This document shows positions 25,580-35,243 of a DNA stretch of 44,332 nt, in pieces. Location: assembly GCA_964388745.1 (NCBI GenBank), contig CAYMBP010000013.1, forward strand, positions 1 through 44,332. The letters run 5' to 3'. This stretch comes from CAYMBP01 sp964388745. GTDB lineage: Bacteria > Babelota > Babeliae > Babelales > RVW-14. The notes beneath the pieces are model-generated. The model ran no database searches. It was not told where the DNA came from and worked only from the letters and a program-made list of their open reading frames with translations. The translations under genes were made by a program, and so were the position numbers. Numbering within the stretch: position 1 is the first letter of the stretch; every line of letters starts with the position of its first letter.

Positions 25580-27550
25580 ATGTACAAAATTAAAAAAATG
25601 CTTATATCTCTCATATTGATTATCATTAATAGTATTAGCACCTCGTCTTGCATGCTTTCATTTGATGAGGGCATGGATGACCTAGGCCTCGATACCTTTG
25701 ATTCTCCAATTGCTCCAGTATCACCTATGATTACAGCTCTCCCAACCACACCTACAACAGCTCCTGCAGCAACTTTTCCAAATTCGACTCAAATGCCTCT
25801 TCCTCCAGCACCTCCTACAAGCCCAACAATTGCGCCACTTCCAACAACTCCTGCACCAACACCAATCTATCCTACACCGTCACCAACAACTACGCTCCCA
25901 ATTGCTTCATCAGCACCAACCTTTTCTACACCAATTCAATCACCAGTACCTTCAGTTCCTACTGCAACATACCCAACGCCATCGTATCAAACACCTATGC
26001 CAACATCAGTTACATCTCCAGCACCCATTTATTCAACACAGGCTCCAACAAATATTCAAGCTCCAGCTTTTGCTCCACTTCCTGCAGCACCAGCAACCGC
26101 TCCTACACCAGGATCAACCTACCCTGCACCAGCACCAACTGCAGCTTTTCCATCAACAACTCCAGGGCCTGCACTCCCAACAGCTAGTCCATATTATCCT
26201 GCACCAGCCGCACCCGGAGCGTTTCCAGCTGCAGTACCAAATATGCAACCAATGCAACCAGTCGCTCCTATTGCTCCCATTGTTAATCCTCGCATTGGAG
26301 AAATTAAAGCAATTATTGATTCAAAGAAAAATGACTTTAGTAAATTAACTAAACTTTGCACAGAAGCCCTTGGTCTTTTATCAACCTTTCCAGCAGAAGA
26401 GCAAAACACTAATAATCCAAATAGCCTTCTTTCAAAGATGAAATCTTTTATTCCTTATCTTTATAGCCAGCGAGCAAACAAATCATTTGACGAGATTAAT
26501 AATTTAAAATCGTTTTTTGGACAAGCACAAACAAACAGCATGCTAGGCTCTGAAATAAAAAAAGAATGGATTTCAACACTTAACACACTCTCCTTAATCC
26601 TCATGGCTAACAATAAAAAAAACTCCCAATCTCAAGCTCAAGATTATCAGGCAGTATTTAACGCCCTCTCTCAAGAAACAGATCCTTTTGAAATTAGTTT
26701 AGCCGCAAATGGCCTCACTAACCTATTTGTAAATCGAGAAAAATATGACCTCTCTACACTCACAGCCCTTAAAAATCTTCTTGAGACTGCAAACAGCGAA
26801 AACTTAAAACAAAAAAATATCTTCTCCCCTAATAAATTCAATCGCTGGCAACAATGGAAAGATATTGTTACAACTAATCTTGCGCTTAAAGTAGTCCCTG
26901 AAGCTCCTCTTACTGCTATTTCAACTATTGAACAACACCTTTCTAAACTCTCGCTCAATGAAGCTCATCACGAACAACGTATCTTAATTAATGTTATTTC
27001 ATCTATTTTTAATGATCGTGGCAATATGACGCATACAACACTTAAAGCATTTAAAAATTTACTTATCAAGATTAAAAAGCAAAAAAGGCTTCTTTCAAAC
27101 AGACAACTTAAAATCCTTACACGATGGCTTCAAGAACTTCAACTTGGACTATCTTTAACGAGCAAACCCCAACTTACCTACATTGAAGGGCTCATTGCCA
27201 AGGGGATTGCTGATGGTAACCTAGGCCTTATTGCCAAAGGAGCAAACCTCTTTACTGCAGAGACACCAAAGCGCGTAAAAAATAAACTTATCACACAAGT
27301 TAACAACCTTCTTGCCCAGCAACAAGATAGCCCTGAACAAACACATGATAGAAAAAGAATTAAAGAACTCATTCGTTTATTACGCTTTGTTCGAAGTAAA
27401 ACAATTAAAGGGAAAGGTCTTTTGCTCAATGAAAATCAACAAAAAGGTATTGATGAATGGATTAAGCGGCTCAAAGAGCAAAAACAAAAAAAAGCTGATT
27501 ATAACTTTACCGAAGAACCATTAAGCGAAGATAAGGAAAAAAATGAATAA
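25580..27550 (+). CDS. Putative lipoprotein with Pro-rich stalk and helical C-terminal domain
   Basis: I chose the ATG at 25580, with GGTGGAG six bases upstream. The GTG at 25568 lies just before that ribosome site. The 656-residue product has a signal segment ending near a possible, imperfect lipobox (TSSC, Cys24), then an acidic patch (FDEGMDDLGLDTFD). About 190 residues (roughly 45-240) are Pro/Thr/Ala-rich and likely form an extended stalk. The C-terminal 400 residues are helical, with units resembling the giant's B modules (KLTKLCTEALGLL, then NNLKSFFGQAQTNSML). It lies 133 bp after the giant gene and overlaps the next gene by 8 bp. It could tether the complex to the envelope; that is inference. 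Confidence 0.78.
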   Translation: MYKIKKMLISLILIIINSISTSSCMLSFDEGMDDLGLDTFDSPIAPVSPMITALPTTPTTAPAATFPNSTQMPLPPAPPTSPTIAPLPTTPAPTPIYPTPSPTTTLPIASSAPTFSTPIQSPVPSVPTATYPTPSYQTPMPTSVTSPAPIYSTQAPTNIQAPAFAPLPAAPATAPTPGSTYPAPAPTAAFPSTTPGPALPTASPYYPAPAAPGAFPAAVPNMQPMQPVAPIAPIVNPRIGEIKAIIDSKKNDFSKLTKLCTEALGLLSTFPAEEQNTNNPNSLLSKMKSFIPYLYSQRANKSFDEINNLKSFFGQAQTNSMLGSEIKKEWISTLNTLSLILMANNKKNSQSQAQDYQAVFNALSQETDPFEISLAANGLTNLFVNREKYDLSTLTALKNLLETANSENLKQKNIFSPNKFNRWQQWKDIVTTNLALKVVPEAPLTAISTIEQHLSKLSLNEAHHEQRILINVISSIFNDRGNMTHTTLKAFKNLLIKIKKQKRLLSNRQLKILTRWLQELQLGLSLTSKPQLTYIEGLIAKGIADGNLGLIAKGANLFTAETPKRVKNKLITQVNNLLAQQQDSPEQTHDRKRIKELIRLLRFVRSKTIKGKGLLLNENQQKGIDEWIKRLKEQKQKKADYNFTEEPLSEDKEKNE

Positions 27551-30302
27551 ACGCATATTTCTTTTATTCTTGTTATCAATTGGAACTCTATTGCCCCAAA
27601 TTAAACTTCCCCCTCTTACGGTGGGGTATGGAGACACAATTGCTATTAAACATATCAAAAGCAATATGATCATGAATACTCCTGGAACAGCCATCAATTT
27701 TCTCACCGTAAACCAAACAAGCTCTCTTCCCTCTTCAGCTTACTGGACTATTAGCTATACACCAGATAGCAATCCTTTTTTATCAGGAGCCCTTGAAAAT
27801 GAGAGCTCATTTATATTTTCACGCCTTAATACGGGTTCAAGTCAGATATCTTTGAAAAAATATTATATAATACCAGAATTTAAAGATGGCCAATACAGCT
27901 TCTCTGCATCTTCCAATACACCAACAGAAGAGACCCCTTCTCTTCATATTCATTTTGCTAATAAAACAATTCTTGAAGTCAATCATGAATTTTATATGAC
28001 TGTTTCACGCAAAGATAAAGAAGGAACAGAAAAAGATATACTCGTAATGCGAGACAAAAAGCTGACAACAGAGAGCTATAACCCTGAAAAAATTCCAGAA
28101 GAAGCAAAGTGGACAGTAACAGTTGTACGTCCCCGCATGCTCACGTATGGTGATATTGTAACACTTCAACACATTGATACTAAGTCACAACTCTGGACAT
28201 CAACTAAAGAAGATCAAGACTATCCCAATCAATACCCTGCAGGAATAACAAGTGACCTAACCGAACAGACTCAGTGGCGAGTATTACCACCTTTTGGCGG
28301 TGGCCCTGAAACCTACATGGGAAGACCCCTTACAGATAATAGCAGCCTACTTGTTCTTGAAAATATAAAAACAGGAAACTTGCTCACTTCTCACGAACAA
28401 CAACGAGCACAGAAAGCAACAAACAATGATTTTATCTATACAGAATCATTTGAAAAAGATCGTTTATCAAGCCTCTACGAATGGCGACCACAACATAAAA
28501 AAGCTCCTAATGACTTTGGACGCCAAATAAGAAGTAAAATACCGCTCATGCTTATTAATAACCGAACAAAGAGAGTACTTACTGGTAATGTAGAGAATGA
28601 ACATTCTCACAACAATGAAACCTTTATAGAGTTATCTGGAGGAAAACAGGATATTCTTGCTAAAATTAATCTTTGGAAGATTATGAACATACATATATCT
28701 CCGCTTATTAAACCAGAAAGCGTCATACAACTCAGACATGACCTCTCTAATAAATATCTCGGAATTGATGATCAAGACCAAAGCAAGGTAAAGCTTGTTG
28801 AAAAAAATGATGAAAATAGCCGCTGGATTGTCTTTTTAGAAAAATCAAAAAAATTATGGAACCTTTCTCTTCAAGAAGATGATAACAATCAGAATACAAT
28901 TCCTAACAACAGCATTGTCTCTCTAAAGCATGAAAAAACAGGGGCCTTGCTATACATATCACCTGAAAATGAAGATAAACTTACTGTTAAAAAAATTGAC
29001 TACACTACATTAACTGAATCCCAAAAGAAGCTCGAAATGCTTAGAAGCGAATTAGCAATTCGCTTTTCATCCAATCCTATTCGGCACCAAAAACGAATAC
29101 GTATCTATCATGATACAACACAACGCTTCCTATCTTTTGACCCTGCTCAACAAGATGATATAACTCCGAAAATGTCAAAAAGCTCTTCTCTTACTAAAAG
29201 CAGAACATATGACCACTCTCTCTGGACTATTGAGCTGGCAAAAGAGAGCTCTTTTAATGAAATTATCGAAGAGATTAAAGAGCCAGAAGAGATAATCAAC
29301 GATCTACCAACTCTTGAAACAAAACCTGTACGCGAAGAAAAACCAACAAATCAAGCAACTCTTGATAATCAACAACCAGAAATTAAAGATGAAAACGTTA
29401 TTTCATTAGAGATTACAAGTCTTATTTTAACAATTCCTCATCGCGTCACAAGAATTCAAACAACCCTAGACCTATTTGATAAGAAAATAAGCCCTGAAGT
29501 TAAAAACTTTGTTGCCAATAGCCTTGAAAGCTTTATGCGAGGAATTACAAATAAAAAACTTGTTAATAACAAAAAATTAATAAATATTGTAATTCAATTA
29601 TTTAATCGCAAAGATGTAGAAGAATTATTAAAAATACACGGATCAAATCCAGATTTTATTTATGAAAAAATCAAACGGACAACAGCGATTTTCAACAAAG
29701 TTAATCAAGCATATCAAAAAATTAATGAAGGAGCTAAGAAGTTTACTCAGGCATTAACCCCCAACCTTCAGTTCTCATTGACAGAAATAAATCCAGTTTT
29801 TCAAAGTACTTTAAATAAATTAACAGCAACTATTGAACAACACAGCGATCACCTAAAAGAAGATATCATTTCTCTTGCGAAAGAGACCCTTGAAAGAGTT
29901 CTTAAACAATTAACAATCTCTCAAAACAAAAATCAAAATCTATTTTTCCTTAGAAGCAATATTGAAAATAACATCATTCCTCTTCTCAATGATTCTCTTG
30001 AGCAAATTAATAGAGACGAAAAACTTGATGCAGCTCTTGATGAATTAAAAACAAAAAAAACCATCAGCGAGAGGCTCTCATACACAAGAGATAGAATAAT
30101 ATCATTAAGTGGATCAACTATAAGATCAGATAAAAATCATTGTGCCCAACTTATATACTCATTTATTATGGATCTCAACGCAATGAATAGTACAGAACAA
30201 AGCATGTATAAAAAACTTATTAATGACGCTCTTTCACTTAATGTCTTCACTAAACGTGATGAGACCTTTATTACTAAGCGATTGATACCTGCTATACAAT
30301 AA
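27543..30302 (+). CDS. Exported MIR-like protein with helical C-terminal modules
   Basis: A 919-residue protein with a short hydrophobic N-terminus (RIFLLFLLSIGTLL), probably a signal peptide. Residues 25-560 contain MIR-like beta-trefoil units: VGYGDTIAIKHI, LTYGDIVTLQHIDTKSQLW, SVIQLRHDLSNKYLGI and NSIVSLKHEKTGALLYI, with Trp-containing strands between them (QWRVLPPF, RWIVFL). After an acidic linker, residues 620-919 form helical modules ending in DETFITKRLIPAIQ, which matches KDYIQKNMLPAL of the giant's B' module. The gene overlaps the lipoprotein gene (ATG within its last codons), so the two are probably produced together. No catalytic motif is seen. Confidence 0.82.
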   Translation: MNKRIFLLFLLSIGTLLPQIKLPPLTVGYGDTIAIKHIKSNMIMNTPGTAINFLTVNQTSSLPSSAYWTISYTPDSNPFLSGALENESSFIFSRLNTGSSQISLKKYYIIPEFKDGQYSFSASSNTPTEETPSLHIHFANKTILEVNHEFYMTVSRKDKEGTEKDILVMRDKKLTTESYNPEKIPEEAKWTVTVVRPRMLTYGDIVTLQHIDTKSQLWTSTKEDQDYPNQYPAGITSDLTEQTQWRVLPPFGGGPETYMGRPLTDNSSLLVLENIKTGNLLTSHEQQRAQKATNNDFIYTESFEKDRLSSLYEWRPQHKKAPNDFGRQIRSKIPLMLINNRTKRVLTGNVENEHSHNNETFIELSGGKQDILAKINLWKIMNIHISPLIKPESVIQLRHDLSNKYLGIDDQDQSKVKLVEKNDENSRWIVFLEKSKKLWNLSLQEDDNNQNTIPNNSIVSLKHEKTGALLYISPENEDKLTVKKIDYTTLTESQKKLEMLRSELAIRFSSNPIRHQKRIRIYHDTTQRFLSFDPAQQDDITPKMSKSSSLTKSRTYDHSLWTIELAKESSFNEIIEEIKEPEEIINDLPTLETKPVREEKPTNQATLDNQQPEIKDENVISLEITSLILTIPHRVTRIQTTLDLFDKKISPEVKNFVANSLESFMRGITNKKLVNNKKLINIVIQLFNRKDVEELLKIHGSNPDFIYEKIKRTTAIFNKVNQAYQKINEGAKKFTQALTPNLQFSLTEINPVFQSTLNKLTATIEQHSDHLKEDIISLAKETLERVLKQLTISQNKNQNLFFLRSNIENNIIPLLNDSLEQINRDEKLDAALDELKTKKTISERLSYTRDRIISLSGSTIRSDKNHCAQLIYSFIMDLNAMNSTEQSMYKKLINDALSLNVFTKRDETFITKRLIPAIQ

Positions 30303-30318
30303 CTTAACAATGATAAGC

Positions 30319-31617
30319 TCAAAGATCCTGTGTAGCCATTTTTTTAAGTTGTACAGGATCTTTTATCCCTTGCTCTATCTGAATCTGATAGGCTTTTTTT
30401 ACTACTTTACCAAGAAGCTCTCCGGACTCCATAACATCTAAAAAGTCTTTTCCCTTGAGCAAAGGCTTTTCTGGGGCTTTCCAAACTCCAATATCTTGAG
30501 CCTTTCGTTCATAACTCTGATATTTTTTACTATCAACAAAGCCTTGATGATAAGCAAACCGCACAAGCCAACAAAGCGAAGTATGAGGGTAAATATCAAT
30601 CGCTAATTGTTTATAATCCACAATGCTTTTTAATGGTGCAACATAGTCTACATGAGCGACCAAGGCTCTGACTCCTCGCTTTAGATCATTTTCATTAGTA
30701 AAACGAGATAGCGCAAGTGCTTGTTGATTATAGCCGACGTAATAAACAAGAACAGCAAGAGAAGCCTTTAGCTTTTCTTGATTATGATTTTGATACCTAA
30801 TATCTTGTGCAACTGAATCAAGTGAAGATAATAACTCAGCATTTTTTCCGATATCAAACAATACTGAAATCTCAGGTAAAATTTCATGAAGCCTATTAAT
30901 CTTATACAACCAAGCAAACCCTCGAGATGGATTACAAGAAAAAAGAATCATCTTTTTAAACTCATCATGAACACGCTCTTGCGCAATAGGCATACCACGA
31001 GCGTCATCATGAAGGGACATTCGCTCACTCAACCGATCTAAAGACGAATCAGGATTCATATCAAAACGGGCCATAAACTGCATAACACGAAATAAGCGGA
31101 GCGGATCTTCAACAAAGAGCTTTTCATCAACCGCTGAAATTCTATTATGCTTCATATCCTCTAGCCCTCCATATGGATCAATAATTTCAGGCTCCGGAAA
31201 AGATTTATCTTGGCAATAACCCGCAATACAGGCAACATCAATAGCCATCGCATTCATTGTAATATCCCGACGCCGACAGGCATCCTTGATACTCATATTC
31301 TCATTAATAACTACTTTTGGTTTCCTTCCTATGCTATCACGACGCGGCAGAGACCAATCAACATCAAAACAAGATAATCGCAATACACCAAATTTTTTTC
31401 CTACTTTGGTAACTTTACCAAAGCCGCATAGTACCTCTTCTAGAGGCTTAAGAGGTATACCATGTACCTCAATATCAATATCCTTAAGCTTTTTACCAAG
31501 AACATAGTCTCGCACACTACCCCCAACCAAATAACAGATCCCCCCCTCTTCTCGTATTTTATTGCAGACCGGAAAAATAGAATTTAATTTTTGACACAGC
31601 TCCTTTGCATCTTTCAT
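30319..31617 (-). CDS. cca: CCA-adding enzyme / poly(A) polymerase family nucleotidyltransferase
   Basis: A 432-residue class II nucleotidyltransferase. The head has LVGGSVRDYVLG (residues 30-41), the catalytic D46-I-D48 pair with the following glutamate, RRDITMNAMAID, and EDPLRLFRVMQFMARF as the neck motif. These enzymes add or repair the CCA end of tRNAs. Some bacterial relatives are poly(A) polymerases or A-adding enzymes, which sequence alone does not separate. The tRNA-Ala in this window already encodes CCA, so a repair role is possible. It is the only housekeeping gene inside the giant repeat-protein locus and converges on the MIR gene with a 16-bp gap. Confidence 0.88.
   Translation of the reverse strand: MKDAKELCQKLNSIFPVCNKIREEGGICYLVGGSVRDYVLGKKLKDIDIEVHGIPLKPLEEVLCGFGKVTKVGKKFGVLRLSCFDVDWSLPRRDSIGRKPKVVINENMSIKDACRRRDITMNAMAIDVACIAGYCQDKSFPEPEIIDPYGGLEDMKHNRISAVDEKLFVEDPLRLFRVMQFMARFDMNPDSSLDRLSERMSLHDDARGMPIAQERVHDEFKKMILFSCNPSRGFAWLYKINRLHEILPEISVLFDIGKNAELLSSLDSVAQDIRYQNHNQEKLKASLAVLVYYVGYNQQALALSRFTNENDLKRGVRALVAHVDYVAPLKSIVDYKQLAIDIYPHTSLCWLVRFAYHQGFVDSKKYQSYERKAQDIGVWKAPEKPLLKGKDFLDVMESGELLGKVVKKAYQIQIEQGIKDPVQLKKMATQDL
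30321..30366 (+). terminator. Possible terminator of the MIR operon inside the 3' end of the converging gene
   Basis: AAAGATCCTGT (30321-30331) is exactly inverted as ACAGGATCTTT (30353-30363), with a 21-base loop, and ends in a T-run on the plus strand. It lies 19 bp after the stop of the MIR protein gene and within the last codons of the converging CCA-adding-enzyme gene. Confidence 0.5.
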
Positions 31618-31660
31618 AAAAGCTCCTTTAAGACGTTATTAAGATTTTATTTTAAATTCA

Positions 31661-31690
31661 TTGAGACTTATACACAAATAGTATTAAACT
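31661..31690 (+). promoter_or_regulatory. Promoter of the 1108-residue coiled-coil protein gene
   Basis: TTGAGA (31661-31666), an 18-bp spacer and TAAACT (31685-31690) lie 52 bp before the ATG at 31743. The hexamers and spacing resemble the proposed promoter of the giant gene, so the two may be co-expressed. Confidence 0.55.
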
Positions 31691-31742
31691 AATGTGTAGT
31701 AGTAACTCGTGGAAACCTTCACTAATTACCAAAGAGGCTATC

Positions 31743-34700
31743 ATGATTTCTGAAAAATTATATATAAACTATTGTAGTATAGCACTTATTGCTTTGTTAT
31801 TGTTTATCCACACAGGAATATGCTCAGCGATCACATACTCAAACACGAATATCAAAACTGAAATTGATAAAGCTGCAAACATCTCTAACTTTTTTAATAA
31901 ATCAGCAGCCTACGAAAAAATTGTAAATGAAACAGCGACTCAAAAAACAGCTTTAAATAACACTTCACGCAATATGTTTAATACTTCAGTGCAAAAAAAT
32001 GTACTCAATAAAATAAACTATAACAATCTTAACCATGTTAATCGCACAATTAGACTCTTAAAAAAAATGCTTGCAAGCCCAGTAACGAATCAAGAACAAC
32101 GCACTAATATCAAAACATCACTTTTACCACCACTTCAAAAAACAGCAGCTCAACTAAAACAACAACAGCAGGCAGCAGCAGAAGCACAGCAACAACAAGA
32201 TGAAGCAGAAAAGCTTAATGTTGAACTGGACGCAGCAACTCCAGCTAGTAAAATTACCAAACTTCAAGAGATGCTAAAACAAACCCCACTTAGTGAAGCA
32301 ATACAAGATGTTGTTTCAGCAACATTGCTTGAACTCTATTCCCCTATAAAAAACATGAATAATGCAACACTGAATAACCTTGAAGCTTTAATTAAACAAG
32401 TTATAGGGCATGCATCACTCTCTTCATACGACAAATCGTTTGCTCAGACTACATTAACTAAAAGCATCGCAAATAGACGGAATGCAATAAAACAAGAACA
32501 AGCTGAAAAGCAAAGCGCTACACAAATAGCAACAGAAAAAACAGCGATTACTAAACTAATTAAAACATTAGTAGCCCCTGCAAATAATACTAAAAATAAT
32601 TTTGCTAAGCGCAAACAAGCTCTTGTTGCAACCATGAACAATAATGACCTTATTACCCGATTTAAAAAGCTCAAAGAACAATTACCATACCAAGAGCAAT
32701 CATCTTTTGATGCACAAATAAAAAACATTTTTGCATCAAGTCTAGGCGGACTTCAAAGCATTATCCCATCTCTTTCTCTTGCAGCCCTCAATGAATTTGA
32801 AAAATTCTTAAATAGTCCAGCAATTAAACAGACACCTCTTCTTAGCTTTGCACAAAGAAACTTTGCAACAGCAACCATGAAGCTTGTAGTAACAAACCAA
32901 AAAGATGTCCTTTTAACAAAGCAACAACAGACTCAAGAGCTCCAACAACAAACAGCAGAACAACAAGCAGAAGAAAAGCGGCAGCAAGAAGAAAAACTCG
33001 CAGCAGAACAACAAAAAGCAGAACAACAAAAAGTAATTACGAGCTTTAGCAACAAACTTAAACCACTTGCAAAACAACCAATCAACAAAAAAATAAGCGG
33101 GCTACAACAAATTGCTAATCAAACAAAAGAACCTCTCTACAGTGAAATGAAAAAAGCATTTACTAATGAAATCAACAAACTCCAAAATGCAATCTTTCAA
33201 ATGCAAAATTCAACATTAGCAGCACTTGAAAAACTTCTCAAATCCCCAAATGCTCAAAAGCTTCTTGAAGATTCTTTCAAGATGTACATGTTACCCACCA
33301 TGCAGTTCTTTATTGATCAACAGCGCACAAAAAACCAACAATCTGCAGCCCAACAAAAAGAGCAACAACTTAATGCTCAAGAGCAAGCAGCTCTTCAAGC
33401 AGCTGAGCAAAAAAGGCTTGCAGATGAAGCAGCAAAAGCTAAAGCTGCTCAAGCAAAACTAGAAGCAGCTCAAAAAGCTGAACAAACAGCTGTCACCCTG
33501 TTTAATAAGAAAATTACTCCCATTACACAAAAGACTAACTTGACACAAAAAGCAAACATGTTAAATAATCTTTTAACTAAAGCCCCAAAAATCATGTATG
33601 ACGGTATGCAATCAGCTGTAGAAGAAGCTATTAAACCACTCTATGCCGCCTCTGGACCAAATTTAAACCTTGCACAAGCAATTGAGCGCTTACGTAAAAC
33701 AATTCAATCAGCCCCACCAGAAGAGGGAAAAACATTTGTTAATGAAAATAATCAAGCAACAGTTGCAACAAACCTCCTTCTTGCTGAACGCACAGTTCTT
33801 GATGCATACCGCAGGGAAGAGGCTCAATTAGCCGAACAAGCTGCTCAGAAAACAGCTGAGCAAAAAGCTGCAGCAGCAGCTGCTCAACAAAAACAAGCAG
33901 AACAAGAAGCATATGAGCAACGAAAAGCTCAATCAATTGCGCAGTTTAGAGGAACCATTCAAGCAATAAGAATGCTTCCTCCATCAAGCAGAATAGAATC
34001 ACTAAAACAACTTATGATTTCACAGCAATCTAAAGAATTTAGTTCAGAACCTGCAATGCAAGAAGCATTCTACCAAAGTATCAAACAAGTATATCAAGAC
34101 CTTCCAAAACAAGATTTTACTATTATTGAAAAAATGAATGTTTTTCTTAAGCTTGCCGGACAGCCAAATGTTACCCTGCTTAATAATGTAAGCCAAAAGC
34201 CTGATATACAAAACATGCAAAAAGAAGTGGCACAAATAGAAGCTACACTACAACAATCTCAAGCAGCCAAAAAAGCCCTTTCCTTTCAAGAACAACAAAG
34301 AATGAATGCTTACGAGCAATTTAAACAACAAGTACAAAATGCTAACCAACCGATATTACCATTTACACAAAGACTCAACGGACTTATGTCCATTGCCAAC
34401 AATCAAGGCGTTATTATGAATGCAAAAACCCATAATTATCTCCCTGAAGCACAAACATTATTTGCAAGTAATATTGGTATGCTTTTAAGTGGCCTTGAAC
34501 AAATGAGTGCTAATGATATGCAAGCCTTTGCAGACTTTGCTCGAACCCTCGTACCCCTACCGTCTCCTCAAGTTCTTGCATCAAATGCTTCTAATGCTGA
34601 AAAGTTTAGAGAAGGAACGGCATTATTAACACCAGATCAAAAAGCTTACGTCGCTATTGATATGATTAAAGCGCTTGAAAACCAAATGAATAAGCAACCG

Positions 34701-35069
34701 GATATTTATCAAGAAGTAATCATCAGACAATATCAACCTCGCGAAGAAGATAATACCTTTGTTCGAGGTAAAAGTGGAAAAAAAGTAGGTACCTTTGGAA
34801 AAGCTCAAATGATCAGAGCTAAGCAAAAAACTGCTGAGCTTACAGCATCTGAACGAACAGGAAGTCCTTCCTTTTCATCTACACCTCAACCTACTCAGCA
34901 AACCCCTGTAAGCACCCGATCTGGACGAAGCTCAGGAAGAGGTGGTACCTCTCGAATTATTGCCCCAACAAGTATTAGTCAAAGCTCAAGTAGAAATGCT
35001 CCTACCAGGACAGGACAATCGAGAGAAATAACCCGCACAAGTTCCTCATCTCGTGGTAATAGAAGATAA
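31743..35069 (+). CDS. Exported coiled-coil/helical-module protein with basic C-terminal tail
   Basis: The ATG at 31743 is preferred because of the AAGAGG site upstream and the signal peptide that follows (hydrophobic core IALIALLLFIHTG, cleavage near CSA). The 1108 residues are mostly helical. B-type modules of about 95-110 residues (for example KITKLQEMLKQTPL...LNNLEALIKQ...ASLSSYDKSF) alternate with Ala/Gln/Glu-rich coiled coils (LKQQQQAAAEAQQQQDEAEK). The last 60 residues are rich in Ser, Arg, Thr and Gly and end in GNRR, like the tail of the giant protein. The modules and linkers also match the C-terminal quarter of the giant. It probably belongs to the same surface or secreted system. 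No enzyme motif is seen. Confidence 0.82.
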   Translation: MISEKLYINYCSIALIALLLFIHTGICSAITYSNTNIKTEIDKAANISNFFNKSAAYEKIVNETATQKTALNNTSRNMFNTSVQKNVLNKINYNNLNHVNRTIRLLKKMLASPVTNQEQRTNIKTSLLPPLQKTAAQLKQQQQAAAEAQQQQDEAEKLNVELDAATPASKITKLQEMLKQTPLSEAIQDVVSATLLELYSPIKNMNNATLNNLEALIKQVIGHASLSSYDKSFAQTTLTKSIANRRNAIKQEQAEKQSATQIATEKTAITKLIKTLVAPANNTKNNFAKRKQALVATMNNNDLITRFKKLKEQLPYQEQSSFDAQIKNIFASSLGGLQSIIPSLSLAALNEFEKFLNSPAIKQTPLLSFAQRNFATATMKLVVTNQKDVLLTKQQQTQELQQQTAEQQAEEKRQQEEKLAAEQQKAEQQKVITSFSNKLKPLAKQPINKKISGLQQIANQTKEPLYSEMKKAFTNEINKLQNAIFQMQNSTLAALEKLLKSPNAQKLLEDSFKMYMLPTMQFFIDQQRTKNQQSAAQQKEQQLNAQEQAALQAAEQKRLADEAAKAKAAQAKLEAAQKAEQTAVTLFNKKITPITQKTNLTQKANMLNNLLTKAPKIMYDGMQSAVEEAIKPLYAASGPNLNLAQAIERLRKTIQSAPPEEGKTFVNENNQATVATNLLLAERTVLDAYRREEAQLAEQAAQKTAEQKAAAAAAQQKQAEQEAYEQRKAQSIAQFRGTIQAIRMLPPSSRIESLKQLMISQQSKEFSSEPAMQEAFYQSIKQVYQDLPKQDFTIIEKMNVFLKLAGQPNVTLLNNVSQKPDIQNMQKEVAQIEATLQQSQAAKKALSFQEQQRMNAYEQFKQQVQNANQPILPFTQRLNGLMSIANNQGVIMNAKTHNYLPEAQTLFASNIGMLLSGLEQMSANDMQAFADFARTLVPLPSPQVLASNASNAEKFREGTALLTPDQKAYVAIDMIKALENQMNKQPDIYQEVIIRQYQPREEDNTFVRGKSGKKVGTFGKAQMIRAKQKTAELTASERTGSPSFSSTPQPTQQTPVSTRSGRSSGRGGTSRIIAPTSISQSSSRNAPTRTGQSREITRTSSSSRGNRR

Positions 35070-35087
35070 ATAAAAACAGTCAATTTC

Positions 35088-35115
35088 TTGCAATTTTGGC
35101 ACCATGTTTTAAACT
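35088..35115 (+). promoter_or_regulatory. Promoter of tRNA-Ala
   Basis: TTGCAA (35088-35093), a 16-bp spacer and TAAACT (35110-35115) lie 33 bp upstream of the tRNA. It probably also drives the small membrane-protein gene that follows directly. Confidence 0.5.
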
Positions 35116-35147
35116 AATTCTACATCTAAGGGTAAATGAAGCGTTTT

Positions 35148-35223
35148 GGGGCTATAGCTCAGTTGGTAGAGCGCATGAATGGCATTCATGAGGCCACCGG
35201 TTCGACTCCGGTTAGCTCCACCA
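35148..35223 (+). tRNA. tRNA-Ala (anticodon GGC)
   Basis: A 76-base cloverleaf with encoded CCA end. The acceptor arms GGGGCTA and TAGCTCC pair with a G3-T70 wobble, the identity element for alanine. The D-loop is AGCTCAGTTGGTAGAGC. The anticodon stem CATGA/TCATG encloses ATGGCAT with anticodon GGC. The T-arm is CCGGTTCGACTCCGG. Confidence 0.97.
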
Positions 35224-35243
35224 TTTCAGACAAAAAGGAGATC

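Noticed and set aside
35148..35223. tRNA-Ala as an integration site for a mobile element
   Set aside because: No integrase gene and no repeat of the tRNA 3' end is visible nearby.
35136..35243. N-terminal extension of the small membrane protein
   Set aside because: It reads through the whole tRNA-Ala. The ATG at 35244 has a clear ribosome site.
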